Of a DNA stretch of 44,427 nucleotides, positions 1-11,094 are shown piece after piece (position 1 is the first letter of the stretch; each line of letters opens with the position of its first letter). The position numbers were made by a program, and so were the translations under genes. The notes under the pieces were generated by a model, which was not told the origin of the DNA, did not search any database, and worked only from the letters and a program-made list of their open reading frames with translations. Source of the stretch: Marinimicrococcus flavescens (lineage in GTDB: Bacteria; Pseudomonadota; Alphaproteobacteria; Geminicoccales; Geminicoccaceae); assembly GCA_029211145.1 (NCBI GenBank), contig JARGEQ010000002.1:1-44427 (forward strand), written 5' to 3'.

Positions 1-24
1 CCTCCCGTAGGCCGTGTCGTCCAT
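1..24 (-). CDS. Possible 5' end of a gene leaving the window
   Basis: An ATG on the minus strand opens a frame of eight codons (MDDTAYGR) that runs off the left edge. A TATAAT hexamer lies about 35 bases upstream, at a suitable distance for a short leader. Only the first codons are visible, so no product can be named. The Shine-Dalgarno sequence is weak and the call rests mainly on the promoter-like element. Confidence 0.3.
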
Positions 25-59
25 GCCTGACCCCGCTTCCAGCGCGTTGATTCCGCACA

Positions 60-89
60 ATTATAGCATGGGCGCATAGGGATCGCGAA
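60..89 (-). promoter_or_regulatory. Candidate sigma-70 promoter for the left-edge gene
   Basis: A perfect TATAAT -10 hexamer lies at 60-65 on the minus strand, with a poor -35 (TTCGCG, 84-89) 18 bases away. It would start transcription about 30 bases before the ATG at 24. The rest of the stretch up to 279 shows no gene or structure I can support. Confidence 0.35.
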
Positions 90-279
90 CTGAGCCTTTT
101 ATTTTGTCAGTCTGGCGGCGGTGCCGGGGCCGGGGCGCTGGTCGGGCGGCAGAAAGAGGCGAGAAAGCGTTGATGCCTGAACTGGCGCAAGATCCACAAT
201 CCACTCGCTCGCTTCGCTGATCCCCGCGTATTTCGCTTAAGGCGCGCGCGAGGCCTTGGGTCATGTGGAATTGGAAGGA

Positions 280-3200
280 CTATTCAGCTCGATCGGCCTG
301 CTTGGGAACGCCGAGCATCCGATGATAATGTACGGGGACAGGACGCGGCAGCTCCCACGTGATAGTGATCGGTTTCTCGCCCCGCCAACCCGCGAAAATC
401 GGCTGTCCGAGGTAGACGAACGGGGCAGCCTTGCCGTTGCGGAGCTTCTCGCTCCGTACGAACAGATGGATGTGGGTTCCGCGCGCTTGGCCGGAAAGGA
501 GTCGTCCTCTCTCGCTCGCCCTCGTCGTCTGCGTTTGGCTCTGCCATTCCATGCGCGACGGCGACAGGAAACGGTCCTCGTAGTGATTCCCGGTGGCCAA
601 GCTCCCCTTCTTGAGAGTCGTCAACAAGATCAGGGCCTCGCCGACTCTCACGATTCCGGAATTCCAGTTGCCCGGATTGAAGGTCGCCCCGAACAGCGCG
701 GGGATTTCCTCCCTCGTATATTCCTCCCAGAGCACGGGGCTGATCTGGAAGGCCGACGATATCTCCGTGACCTCAGTCTGAGATTTGACATCTCGAATCG
801 TGCTCAAGCGCCATGTCACCAACTCGTCCACAAGCTCGATGAGCCCTTCGCGATCGCCGCCACGGGCCAATTCGAGCCGTTGGTCCGCGACCCGGACGTG
901 GGGCGTTCGCTCCCAGAATGCGAAGGCGTCGCTTGCAGCCGTGACATCGATGGCGAGCCTCGCGCCGAGCCGAAAGGCCGTCGCGCCCAGCGCCCGGCTC
1001 ACAGCCACATGGTCGAGCCGATCCACCGCGACCTCCGCCACGATCGTCGAGATGGCTGCCAGCTGCACAGCAGACTCGAACCGCGTGATCTCGATCATCC
1101 TCAAAAGCGCCGCGAAAGTCTGCGCCGATCGCGGAACCGCATCGCTCATGTCCCGGACGAATTCGAACCATGTACCGTGGCCCGACTTCGACGGATCGAA
1201 ACCTGCCCGCGCGAACTCGACCGCCTGCGGCCGCCGGCGCTCCCGCAGAACGAAGGCGCGATACCAGGCCTCGCCCTCCTCCTGCCCCGCCCGTGCGGGC
1301 AGCAAGCTTCGTAGAAACTCGATGACCTCCAACTCATAGGTGATCGAGCATCCGGGCGGCAGCTTCATCGTGCCGGCAAGCAGCTCATCGAGGCGCCTCG
1401 ACGTCGAACGATCACCATCGCCGGCCGCCAACAACGTGCGCACTTTTGTCAGGAAGCTTCGGTGGTTTCCGATATAGTCGATGATCTTCAAAACTTTGTG
1501 CTCGACCTTGCGCAGCCCCCGACCCAATTGCTGGAGGAACAAGATCGCGCTCTCGGTCGGGCGCAGCATCATCACCGTGCCGATCTGCGGCACGTCTACG
1601 CCCTCGTTGAACATGTCGACGGCGAAAAGAATGTCGAGATCGCCCCGCCTCAGCCCCTCTAGTGAGGAGGTGCGCGGGGCGGAGTCCGCGCCCGAATGGA
1701 CCGCGACGGCGCGCAACCCGGCATTGGAGAAATAATGCGCCAAGAACTCGGCATGACGGCGCGAGACACAAAATCCGATGGCCGGGCCTTCCCGCTTGCC
1801 ATTGAATTGTTCCAACGCGTTCTGCGCGCGTGCCTGCGTCGCTAGCGCTTGGGTCAGCGCCTCCTCATCGAAACGACTGCTGCGCCAAGGGATATGCTCG
1901 TAGTCGATGTCGTCCGCCACCCCATAATATTGGAACGGCGAGAGGTATCCACGGCGGATGCCATCGAAGAGATCGCAGCGGTAGACCAAGTTGTCGCCGC
2001 ATAACATCAGGAGATCGGCGCCATCGGTCCGATCGGGCGTGGCTGTCAGGCCGAGCAGAAATTTCGGCCTGAAGTGATCGATTAGCTGTCGGTAGCTTGC
2101 CGCAGACGCGTGATGGAACTCGTCCATCACGATGTAGTCGAACGCCTCCGGGTCGAAACGTTGCAGATGCTCGGGCCGACCCAGCGTCTGGATCGAGGCG
2201 AAGAGAAGGTCGCCCTCGGTCTTGGCTTGGCCCGTGAAAAGGCCGAAGCGCGCTTCGGGGCGAATGCGGCGAAACGTGGCGACGGCTTGGTGCAAGATCT
2301 CTTCGCGATGAGCGAGGAAGAGCACGCGATCGAAGCCTGCGCTGTCGAAGGCCGAGAGCCATGTCTTGCCGAGGCCCGTGGCCAGCACGACCATGCCGGC
2401 ACGGTGGCCCGCCACGCGAGACTGGCCCAGTGCCGCCAGCGCCTCGCGCTGGATCTCGTGAGGCTCCGGCCGGTCGAGTGGGACGTCGTCGGCGACCACG
2501 GCGCGAGCGTAGGTCGGGAGCTGCGCCTGGCGACGACGCTTGACATAGCTGTCGATCCAGTCCGGTGTCAGTGGCTTTACCTGCGGCGCCTGCAAGAGCG
2601 CCTCGAAGGCGGCAAGTGCCGGCTGCCAGTCCCTTGCAGCCACCGTACGCAAGTTCCATTCGACGCCATTGGTCAGCGCCGTCCGCGATAGGTTGCTGCT
2701 CCCGACGATCGCCGCGCCCGATCTGTCCGCCGCGCGAAAGAACCACGCCTTGGGATGAAAGCTGCCGCCCCCGGTCTCGTAGACGTTCGCGGAGACCCGT
2801 CCTTGAAGGTCGCTGATACGCCGCAAGGCCGCTGGCTCGGAGATGTCGAGATAGTCACCGACGACGATCCGCAGTGCGCCGCCCCGATCCAACAAATCCT
2901 CGAGATAAGGCTCAAGCATGGCGACGCCGCTCTCGAGGGCGAACGCGACCGCCAGATCGACGTCGCGGGAACCGTCGATGTGCTTGATGAGCGTGTCGAA
3001 CAGATGATCCGCGCCGCCAGTGATCAGCGTCGCCGGGGCGTGGCTCAGCTCGGCCTCGTCGGCCACCTCGATCAGAAAGTGCCCCGCCTCGCTATACGCC
3101 CTGAGGACCGCCGGCCCCTTCTTCAGGACCTCGGACACCTGCGCCAGCATGTAGAACTGCTCTGCGGCGCTCAGCTCGATCCAGTCGGCTATGTGTCGTG

Positions 3201-3285
3201 GAGCAAAGAATGCGGTTCGGTCGGAAATGAAAGAGCCGTCATGCCCCCCGGAACACAGGGGACATTGATCGTTATGGGCGGTCAC
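280..3285 (-). CDS. PLD-like nuclease / superfamily II helicase with DUF3427 C-terminus
   Basis: A 1001-residue multidomain DNA-processing protein. A phospholipase-D-like module carries H177-x-K179 and the following GSSN (195-198). The helicase core has Walker A ATGLGKTW (302-309), a DEFH box (388-391), LTATP (413-417) and the late QQLGRGLRK arginine-finger motif. The last 300 or so residues fit DUF3427. The first 60 residues (CPLC, then APRHIADWIELSAAEQ) resemble the front of a HIT domain, but no HxHxH triad follows. The start is GTG at 3285 with a weak AAAGG upstream. Base composition looks less GC-rich than its neighbours, which suggests transfer. Proteins of this architecture are often found in defence or mobile regions, but no partner genes are visible here. 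The 189 bases upstream (3286-3474) hold no clear promoter or gene. Confidence 0.85.
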   Translation of the reverse strand: MTAHNDQCPLCSGGHDGSFISDRTAFFAPRHIADWIELSAAEQFYMLAQVSEVLKKGPAVLRAYSEAGHFLIEVADEAELSHAPATLITGGADHLFDTLIKHIDGSRDVDLAVAFALESGVAMLEPYLEDLLDRGGALRIVVGDYLDISEPAALRRISDLQGRVSANVYETGGGSFHPKAWFFRAADRSGAAIVGSSNLSRTALTNGVEWNLRTVAARDWQPALAAFEALLQAPQVKPLTPDWIDSYVKRRRQAQLPTYARAVVADDVPLDRPEPHEIQREALAALGQSRVAGHRAGMVVLATGLGKTWLSAFDSAGFDRVLFLAHREEILHQAVATFRRIRPEARFGLFTGQAKTEGDLLFASIQTLGRPEHLQRFDPEAFDYIVMDEFHHASAASYRQLIDHFRPKFLLGLTATPDRTDGADLLMLCGDNLVYRCDLFDGIRRGYLSPFQYYGVADDIDYEHIPWRSSRFDEEALTQALATQARAQNALEQFNGKREGPAIGFCVSRRHAEFLAHYFSNAGLRAVAVHSGADSAPRTSSLEGLRRGDLDILFAVDMFNEGVDVPQIGTVMMLRPTESAILFLQQLGRGLRKVEHKVLKIIDYIGNHRSFLTKVRTLLAAGDGDRSTSRRLDELLAGTMKLPPGCSITYELEVIEFLRSLLPARAGQEEGEAWYRAFVLRERRRPQAVEFARAGFDPSKSGHGTWFEFVRDMSDAVPRSAQTFAALLRMIEITRFESAVQLAAISTIVAEVAVDRLDHVAVSRALGATAFRLGARLAIDVTAASDAFAFWERTPHVRVADQRLELARGGDREGLIELVDELVTWRLSTIRDVKSQTEVTEISSAFQISPVLWEEYTREEIPALFGATFNPGNWNSGIVRVGEALILLTTLKKGSLATGNHYEDRFLSPSRMEWQSQTQTTRASERGRLLSGQARGTHIHLFVRSEKLRNGKAAPFVYLGQPIFAGWRGEKPITITWELPRPVPVHYHRMLGVPKQADRAE

Positions 3286-3474
3286 GAAGATAACCTTTGC
3301 AGTTCCTCGTTGGGTCGAAGCTTATCTTTCGGCTCCCGCGCTGACCAGCTTCAGTACGATACAAGCGTTGAAAGGCGCCGTTCCGGCAGCGCCGAGGCAG
3401 CAACGCGTACATCGGAAAATGGAAGAAAAAGCCGCGCGCAGCGCGCCGCAGGCTCCAGCACCGCCGCCGCCCCG

Positions 3475-4389
3475 CTAGGGCGCTTCGGCGACGGGCATGG
3501 CGGCGGGGACCACCAGCTCCAGGGCGGCGGGGATGATCTCGATGGCGAGCGGGGTGTGGGTGCGGATGTCGCCGTCGACCTGGACGGGGAGGCCCGGAGG
3601 GTCGGCCACGGTGACGCGGCGGGTCTGGAGGTGCATAAGGCCGGGGGCGTCGCGCAGCGTGCCGAAGAGCAGATGCAGCCCGTAGCGGAACCAGGCGGCG
3701 CGGCCGCCGCTGCGCGCCAGCACGACGTCGAGCAGGCCGTCGTCGAGGAGGGCCGCCGGCGCCACCAGGCAGGGGCCGGCATAGCGCTTGATGTTGGTGG
3801 CGAGCAGCGCGCTCGCCTCGACGCGCTGCCCGCCGACCTCGACGCCGAACAGGCGGCCGGCCTCGAGCGCCAGGGCGTGGACGGCCGCTGCCGCATAGGC
3901 GCCGCGCCCGACCATCCGCTTGAGCGGCAGCGAGACCCGGGCCACCGCCGCGGCATCCGCGCCGACCCCGGCGCAGGAGACGAAGAAGCGGTCGTTGGCG
4001 CGGCCGACATCGATCCGCCGGCGCCGTCCCGCCACCAGCATGGCAGCGGAGGCGGCGGGCTCGCGGGGCAGCTCCAGCTCGGCTGCCAGCACGTTGACGG
4101 TGCCGGCCGGCAGCAGCGCCATCGCCGGCCGCGCGGCTCCCGGCGCCACGCCCATCAGGCCGTTGAGGACCTCGTTCACCGTGCCGTCGCCGCCGGCCGC
4201 GACCACGGTGCCGAACCCCTCCCCGGCCCCCTCGCGGGCCAGCGTCTCGGCATCGCCGGGACAGCGCGTGGCGCGGCTCTCGACCTCGGCGCCGAGCGCC
4301 ACACAGGCCTGGTGCACGTCCTCGACGATCCGGCGCCGGCCGCCGCCCGCCTGCGGGTTGTGGATGATGAGGATGCCGCGTCCGGTCAT
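3475..4389 (-). CDS. YegS/BmrU-type lipid (diacylglycerol) kinase
   Basis: A 304-residue member of the diacylglycerol/sphingosine kinase-like family, which phosphorylates lipid alcohols with ATP at the membrane. The nucleotide-binding loop GGDGT is at 66-70, followed by VNEVLNGL. The C-terminal half has the expected beta-rich pattern ending in QVDGD. The reading frame stays open for hundreds of codons upstream, but the ATG at 4389 (MTGRGILIIHNPQAGG) matches the usual family start, so the upstream part is treated as GC-driven spurious coding. A second, clearly different paralogue lies at 42664-43536. The lipid substrate cannot be predicted. Confidence 0.85.
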   Translation of the reverse strand: MTGRGILIIHNPQAGGGRRRIVEDVHQACVALGAEVESRATRCPGDAETLAREGAGEGFGTVVAAGGDGTVNEVLNGLMGVAPGAARPAMALLPAGTVNVLAAELELPREPAASAAMLVAGRRRRIDVGRANDRFFVSCAGVGADAAAVARVSLPLKRMVGRGAYAAAAVHALALEAGRLFGVEVGGQRVEASALLATNIKRYAGPCLVAPAALLDDGLLDVVLARSGGRAAWFRYGLHLLFGTLRDAPGLMHLQTRRVTVADPPGLPVQVDGDIRTHTPLAIEIIPAALELVVPAAMPVAEAP

Positions 4390-4390
4390 C

Positions 4391-4454
4391 GCGCCCCTTT
4401 GCCTGCCGCCTGCCGGCCGGCCGGCGCGCCCTTTGCCTGCCGCTTGCGGGCCGG
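4391..4454. repeat. Imperfect direct repeat, about 29 bp, two copies
   Basis: Copies at about 4391-4420 and 4426-4454 share GCGCCC, TTTGCCTGCCGC and a GGCCGG end, differing by single-base changes. They sit between the divergent lipid kinase and RidA genes. The function is unknown; slippage duplication or a paired operator are both possible. Confidence 0.5.
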
Positions 4455-4545
4455 CGCCCATTGAACAGGCGGCCCCGGCCATTGTCGAGGCGGCGGGCCG
4501 CGTGGCATGTCCCCGCAGACCACCTTCCTGCCAGGAGCGAGCTTC

Positions 4546-4929
4546 ATGCGCCGCCATTTCAGCCCTCCGAGCCTGCCCGCCCCGTTCGGGCGCTACCATC
4601 ATGCGGCCCTGGCCGAGGGGCCGCAGCGGCTGCTGGTGCTCTCGGGCCAGCTCGGCATCCGCGCCGACGGTACCATCCCCGAGGATGTCGAGACCCAGAC
4701 GCAGCTCATCCTCGATGCCATCGACGCCTGCCTCGCCGAGGCCGGCATGGAGCGCCGCCACGTGCTTCGCCTGACCACCTACCTCACCGAGATCGACTAC
4801 CGCGCCGCCTACATGAAGGTGCGCGACGCCTGGGCTCCCGATCCGGCCCCGGCCTCGACCCTGCTGGTGGTCAAGGCGCTGGCCCAGCCGGCCTGCAAGG
4901 TCGAGATCGAGGCGATCGCCGCAGGCTGA
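4546..4929 (+). CDS. RidA-fold (YjgF/YER057c/UK114) family protein
   Basis: A 127-residue single-domain protein of the RidA superfamily, trimeric proteins of which the best-known members hydrolyse reactive enamine/imine intermediates. Landmarks are LVLSGQLG, the DVETQTQLILDAI helix and the C-terminal VEIEAIAAG. The start is placed at 4546 because AGGAG lies eight bases upstream; the ATG at 4507 has no such site. The arginine that binds the substrate carboxylate in canonical RidA falls in a segment reading PASTLLVV, so it appears replaced by Ser. The protein probably belongs to a divergent Rid subgroup and may not be an imine deaminase. Confidence 0.85.
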   Translation: MRRHFSPPSLPAPFGRYHHAALAEGPQRLLVLSGQLGIRADGTIPEDVETQTQLILDAIDACLAEAGMERRHVLRLTTYLTEIDYRAAYMKVRDAWAPDPAPASTLLVVKALAQPACKVEIEAIAAG

Positions 4930-4962
4930 CGGCTGCTCCGGGGCGAGGCCGGCGGCCGTCAG
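4926..4962. terminator. Possible bidirectional terminator between convergent genes
   Basis: An eight-base inverted repeat (CTGACGGC at 4926-4933, GCCGTCAG at 4955-4962) spans the stop codons of both the RidA gene and the facing hydrolase gene. The 21-base loop is GC-rich and there is no T-run, so intrinsic termination would be imperfect. Confidence 0.35.
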
Positions 4963-5948
4963 GCGGGGCCGGGAGCGCCGCGGCAGAAGGCGGGGAGCGC
5001 CTCGTCGCCCGGCGCGCCCTTCCCCAGCCGGCCTTCCTCGAGCCACGAGCGGATGTCGGCCAGGAGACGGGGCTGCACCGTCTCCTGGTGGAGCAGCCGG
5101 TGGATGCCGCCCTCGTAGGCGCGGGAGGCCTCGAGCCGTGGCAGGGCCGCTGCCAGCAGGCAGAAGGAGCGCGCGCCCACATAGGTGTCGTCGGCACCGA
5201 TGAGCAGGGCTGCCGGCAGCGCCACCTGGTAGGCCTCCGTCGAGGCGGCGTCGGCGAGGCGGAGCAGGCCGTAATAGGTGCCGGCGCGGACCTCGCGCAG
5301 CACCAGCGGGTCGCTGGCGAAGCGGGCGAAGGCGCGCTTCGTATAGGCCGGGTCGGCGGGCTCGATCCCGCGCGAGAGGCCGGGGGCCACGAGCGAGGCG
5401 AGGCCGTAGAGGGCGTTCCAGAGATAGCGCAGGCGGATGCCCTCGCGCACCCCGGGCCCGACCAGGACGAGACTCTCGACCTCCGGCAGCAGGCCCTCGC
5501 CGGCCGCCACGAGCGCCACCGAGCCGCCCATGCTCTCGCCCAGGACATGGAGCGGGATGCCCGGCTGCCCGGCCCGCACCGCGCGGACGAAGTCCACCAG
5601 ATCCTCGCGCATGGCCGCCGTGCCGGCCCACCGGCCGAAGCCGGGGGCAGCACCGAAGCCGCGCTGGTCGATGGCGTAGACGGCGTGGCCGGAGGCGGCG
5701 AGATAGCGGCCGAGGGTCTCGAAGGCGGCGCTGTAGTCGCCGAAGCTGTGGAGGGCCAGGAGCAGCGTGCGGGGCGCTCCTGCCGGCTGCCAGCGGCGCA
5801 GGGGGAGACGCGTGCCGTCGCGGGCGACGAGCGATTCCGCCGCGAGGTGCGGGGGCATTGAAACGGCATCGCCGGATGCGGCAGGGGCTCCGCATCCGGC
5901 GAGCATCGTCACGAGGAGCGCGGCGAGGGCGGCCGCGCTCCCTTTCAC
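4959..5948 (-). CDS. Lipoprotein alpha/beta hydrolase (lysophospholipase-like)
   Basis: A 329-residue alpha/beta hydrolase of the monoacylglycerol lipase/lysophospholipase type. The nucleophile elbow is GESMGG with Ser139. A likely acid lies in IGADDTYV and the catalytic His in GGIHRLLH. The GTG at 5948 gives a textbook lipoprotein signal: a short basic start, a hydrophobic run and LAGC with Cys19. An ATG-like start 17 codons earlier would spoil this signal and overlap acnA, so GTG is preferred. It begins one base after the acnA stop codon, which points to co-transcription and probable translational coupling. The substrate is unknown; membrane-anchored esterase or lipase activity in the periplasm is inferred. 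Confidence 0.8.
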   Translation of the reverse strand: MKGSAAALAALLVTMLAGCGAPAASGDAVSMPPHLAAESLVARDGTRLPLRRWQPAGAPRTLLLALHSFGDYSAAFETLGRYLAASGHAVYAIDQRGFGAAPGFGRWAGTAAMREDLVDFVRAVRAGQPGIPLHVLGESMGGSVALVAAGEGLLPEVESLVLVGPGVREGIRLRYLWNALYGLASLVAPGLSRGIEPADPAYTKRAFARFASDPLVLREVRAGTYYGLLRLADAASTEAYQVALPAALLIGADDTYVGARSFCLLAAALPRLEASRAYEGGIHRLLHQETVQPRLLADIRSWLEEGRLGKGAPGDEALPAFCRGAPGPA

Positions 5949-5949
5949 C

Positions 5950-8661
<2,712 letters not shown>

Positions 8662-8734
8662 GGGAGATCTCCTCTGACACGAGTTCCGTGATGCCGCGCG
8701 GCGGGGGGCGCCCCGGTCTCGCGGAGACGCGCCC

Positions 8735-8762
8735 CTTATAATGCCAGGCTGGAACGGGTCAA
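8735..8762 (-). promoter_or_regulatory. Sigma-70 promoter of acnA
   Basis: On the minus strand TTGACC (8757-8762) and TATAAG (8735-8740) are separated by 16 bases. Transcription would start near 8728, giving a leader of roughly 65 bases to the acnA GTG. Confidence 0.6.
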
Positions 8763-8843
8763 AGGTCCCGACCGATTTCCCCGGCCGCCACGACGCAGCA
8801 GCCCGCCGGAAACAGTGCGCGGCGTCTTGTCAACCGCCTCTTC

Positions 8844-8868
8844 GGAACTGTGCCCTGCGCCCTGCGTT
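8844..8868 (+). promoter_or_regulatory. EcfG-type general stress promoter of the 8907-12159 operon
   Basis: GGAAC (8844-8848) and CGTT (8865-8868) are separated by exactly 16 bases. This is a full match to the alphaproteobacterial sigma-EcfG consensus GGAAC-N16/17-CGTT known from PhyR-NepR-EcfG work. The predicted start near 8875 leaves a leader of about 32 bases before the ATG at 8907. Confidence 0.7.
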
Positions 8869-8906
8869 GTTCGGTGCAGCACCCTAGCAGAAACCGGGGA
8901 CAGCAC

Positions 8907-9632
8907 ATGAACCAAGATCCACGCTATGGCGGTCCCGGCACGCCGGGGACCGGAGGCCAGGCCCAACCGGGTGGCCCGACGACCGGAACACCAGGCCCTG
9001 CAGCACGCTCGGTGCAGGACGAGGCCCGCGGCGCCGCCGACGATGTCCGCCGGGAAGCCGGCAAAGCCGCCGAGACCGTAACCGCCGAGGCGCGCCGGCT
9101 GGGCGCGGCGGCCCGCGACCGGGTGGAGGGAACGGCCGAGGCCCAAAAGGACAGGCTCGCCGACCGCATCTCCGGCGTTGCCGAGCATATCGGCAAGACC
9201 GCCGAGGATCTGCGCGGCCAGGAGGCCTGGCTCGCCGATCTCGTCGATGTCGGCGCGCGCGAGCTGGGCGGCATCGCCGAGTCGCTCAAGAGCCGCGACA
9301 TGGGCAGCATCCTCTCGGCGGTGGAGCAGTTCGGGCGGCGCCAGCCGGCGCTCTTCATGGGCGCGACGGTGGCTTTGGGCTTTGCTCTCGGCCGCGCCGC
9401 CAATGCCGCCACCAGCCGCTCGGCGCCCGAGACCGGCCCGCATGCCCACGAGGCGCACCCGCAGGGCGGCCCCGCAGCGGAGCCTTACCGGCCGCGGCCG
9501 GCGAGCCCCGCACCGACAGGCAGCCTCGATCCGGCCCGCACTACCGGGCAGCCGGGCGCCGCTTCGACGCCCGATGGCGGCATGACGCCGCCCCGGCCGG
9601 GCGGCACCCCGAGCAACGGGAGGATCGGCTGA
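8907..9632 (+). CDS. Amphipathic single-TM stress-type membrane protein
   Basis: A 241-residue protein of no named family. It has a Gly/Pro/Thr-rich start (1-32), a long Ala/Arg/Glu helical region with apolipophorin-like periodicity (35-145), one membrane segment (about 147-164) and a Pro-rich tail. Such helix plus TM proteins accompany DUF3618 and holin-superfamily genes. The start at 8907 follows the EcfG-type promoter by about 40 bases, and a GGGGA lies upstream. The stop overlaps the next start as TGATG, so translation is probably coupled. A role in envelope stress is inferred from the promoter and neighbours only. Confidence 0.7.
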   Translation: MNQDPRYGGPGTPGTGGQAQPGGPTTGTPGPAARSVQDEARGAADDVRREAGKAAETVTAEARRLGAAARDRVEGTAEAQKDRLADRISGVAEHIGKTAEDLRGQEAWLADLVDVGARELGGIAESLKSRDMGSILSAVEQFGRRQPALFMGATVALGFALGRAANAATSRSAPETGPHAHEAHPQGGPAAEPYRPRPASPAPTGSLDPARTTGQPGAASTPDGGMTPPRPGGTPSNGRIG

Positions 9633-10024
9633 TGGAACAGCGTATCCAGGACCGGTCGGTGGGCGATCTTCTGCGCTCGCTGGCGGACGACGTCATTCGC
9701 CTGATCCGCGACGAGATCGCGCTGGCCCGCGCCGAGGCGGGCGACAAGCTGCACCAGATGGTCATGGCGGTCGTGAGCATCGTCGGCGGCTCGCTCGTCG
9801 CCTTCGCGGCACTCCTCGTCTTGCTGTTCGCCCTCGTCTTCGGCCTCGCCAACCACATGCCGCTGTGGCTCGCGGCGCTGATCGTGGGCGGCGTGGTGGC
9901 GATCATCGGCATGGTGATGGTCAAGGCGGGCGCCAGCGCCCTGTCGGCGACCAGCCTCGCCCCCGACCGTACCGCGCGCAACCTGCGCAAGGACATGGAT
10001 CTGGTGAAGGAGCAGGTCTCGTGA
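9632..10024 (+). CDS. Phage-holin-superfamily III (DUF1469) membrane protein
   Basis: A 130-residue protein with the layout of the Phage_holin_3_6/DUF1469 family. An N-terminal amphipathic helix (SVGDLLRSLADDVIRLIRDE, then IALARAEAGDK) is followed by two hydrophobic hairpin segments (about 44-72 and 78-100) and a charged tail. In chromosomes these are not lysis proteins; they occur with DUF3618 genes as membrane-associated proteins of unknown function. It overlaps both neighbours, by one base upstream (TGATG) and by four bases downstream (GTGA). This is strong evidence for one translationally coupled unit. Confidence 0.8.
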   Translation: MEQRIQDRSVGDLLRSLADDVIRLIRDEIALARAEAGDKLHQMVMAVVSIVGGSLVAFAALLVLLFALVFGLANHMPLWLAALIVGGVVAIIGMVMVKAGASALSATSLAPDRTARNLRKDMDLVKEQVS

Positions 10025-11085
10025 GCGATACCAGCAGGATCGAGCGCGATCTCGAGCAGACGCGCGTGCGGCTCGACGCCACGATCGACGCTCTCCAGGA
10101 CAGGCTCTCGCCCGGGCAGATGCTCGACCAGGCGATCGCCTGGGGCCGCGAGGGCGGTGGCGCCGAGTTCACCGACAATTTCATGCGCACGGTGCGCACC
10201 AACCCGATGCCGGTGGCGCTGGTGGGGGTCGGCCTCGCGTGGCTGATGGCCTCGCGGCCGGCGCCGCGGGCCGGCAGCTATCCGCCGCCGGCACCCTATC
10301 CCGGCCCCGACCCCCGCTTCGTCGGCGAGTATGGCGCCGCGGCCGACGAGGAGCCGGGCATGGGCGAGGATCTCGCCCGCCGCGCCCGGGAAGCCGGCGA
10401 GCGGATCTCCCGGCGCGCCGACGAGACCGCCGAGACCTTCCAGGAGCGCGTCTACCACGCCAAGGCCGGCGTGCTCGGCGTCACGCGCAGCGCCGGCGAG
10501 ACCCTGGCCTCGTTCCGTCAGCGGGTCGATGACGGCATGAGCGCTGCGGCGGGCCGCTATGCGGCGGCCTCCGCCCAGGCGGCTGCATGGCGAGACAGCG
10601 CCATGCGGCGCGGCCGCGAGGGCTATCGCAACGCCGCCGACAGTGCGGCGGAGAGCGCCCAGCGCATGCGCCAGGCCGGCAACCGGGCGCTCACCTCGCT
10701 GCAGGAGCAGCCGCTCTTGATGGCGGCCCTCGGCATCTCGGCCGGCGCGCTCCTCGCCTTCCTCGTGCCGCCGACGCGGCAGGAGCGCGAGACGCTGGGC
10801 CCTGCCGTGCGCGACCTCGCCGGCCGGGCCACGGCCGCCGTCACCCAGAGCGTGTCGCGGGTCGCTGACGAGGCCAGCGGGGCAGCACGCGAGGCGGCAG
10901 AGCGCGAGGGTCTCGTGCCCAAGCGTGAGGCCGGCGACATGGCGCATGACGCGCGCGAGCAGGTGCGCGAAGGAAGCGCCGGCGTGCGGCGCACGGCCGA
11001 AGCCGCCATCCACGCCGGCAGCGAGGCGGCCCGGCGCGAGATGGGCGGCGACCAGCCCGGCTCCACGGACGAACGGCGCGGCTGA
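10021..11085 (+). CDS. DUF3618 domain membrane protein
   Basis: A 354-residue protein starting with GTG, overlapping the previous stop by four bases, with AAGGAG upstream. Residues 1-45 (SRIERDLEQTRVRLDATIDA onward) are the DUF3618 signature. A hydrophobic segment (NPMPVALVGVGLAWLMA) follows at about 60-76. A long Ala/Arg/Glu-rich amphipathic region leads to a second hydrophobic segment (PLLMAALGISAGALLAFLV) and a hydrophilic tail with more helical repeats. The molecular role is unknown. It is the third member of the EcfG-type operon. Confidence 0.8.
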   Translation: MSDTSRIERDLEQTRVRLDATIDALQDRLSPGQMLDQAIAWGREGGGAEFTDNFMRTVRTNPMPVALVGVGLAWLMASRPAPRAGSYPPPAPYPGPDPRFVGEYGAAADEEPGMGEDLARRAREAGERISRRADETAETFQERVYHAKAGVLGVTRSAGETLASFRQRVDDGMSAAAGRYAAASAQAAAWRDSAMRRGREGYRNAADSAAESAQRMRQAGNRALTSLQEQPLLMAALGISAGALLAFLVPPTRQERETLGPAVRDLAGRATAAVTQSVSRVADEASGAAREAAEREGLVPKREAGDMAHDAREQVREGSAGVRRTAEAAIHAGSEAARREMGGDQPGSTDERRG

Positions 11086-11094
11086 GCCTTGCCC

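Noticed and set aside
256..1314. Plus-strand open frame opposite the helicase C-terminus
   Set aside because: No ribosome site and no recognisable domain; it lies entirely within the helicase gene.
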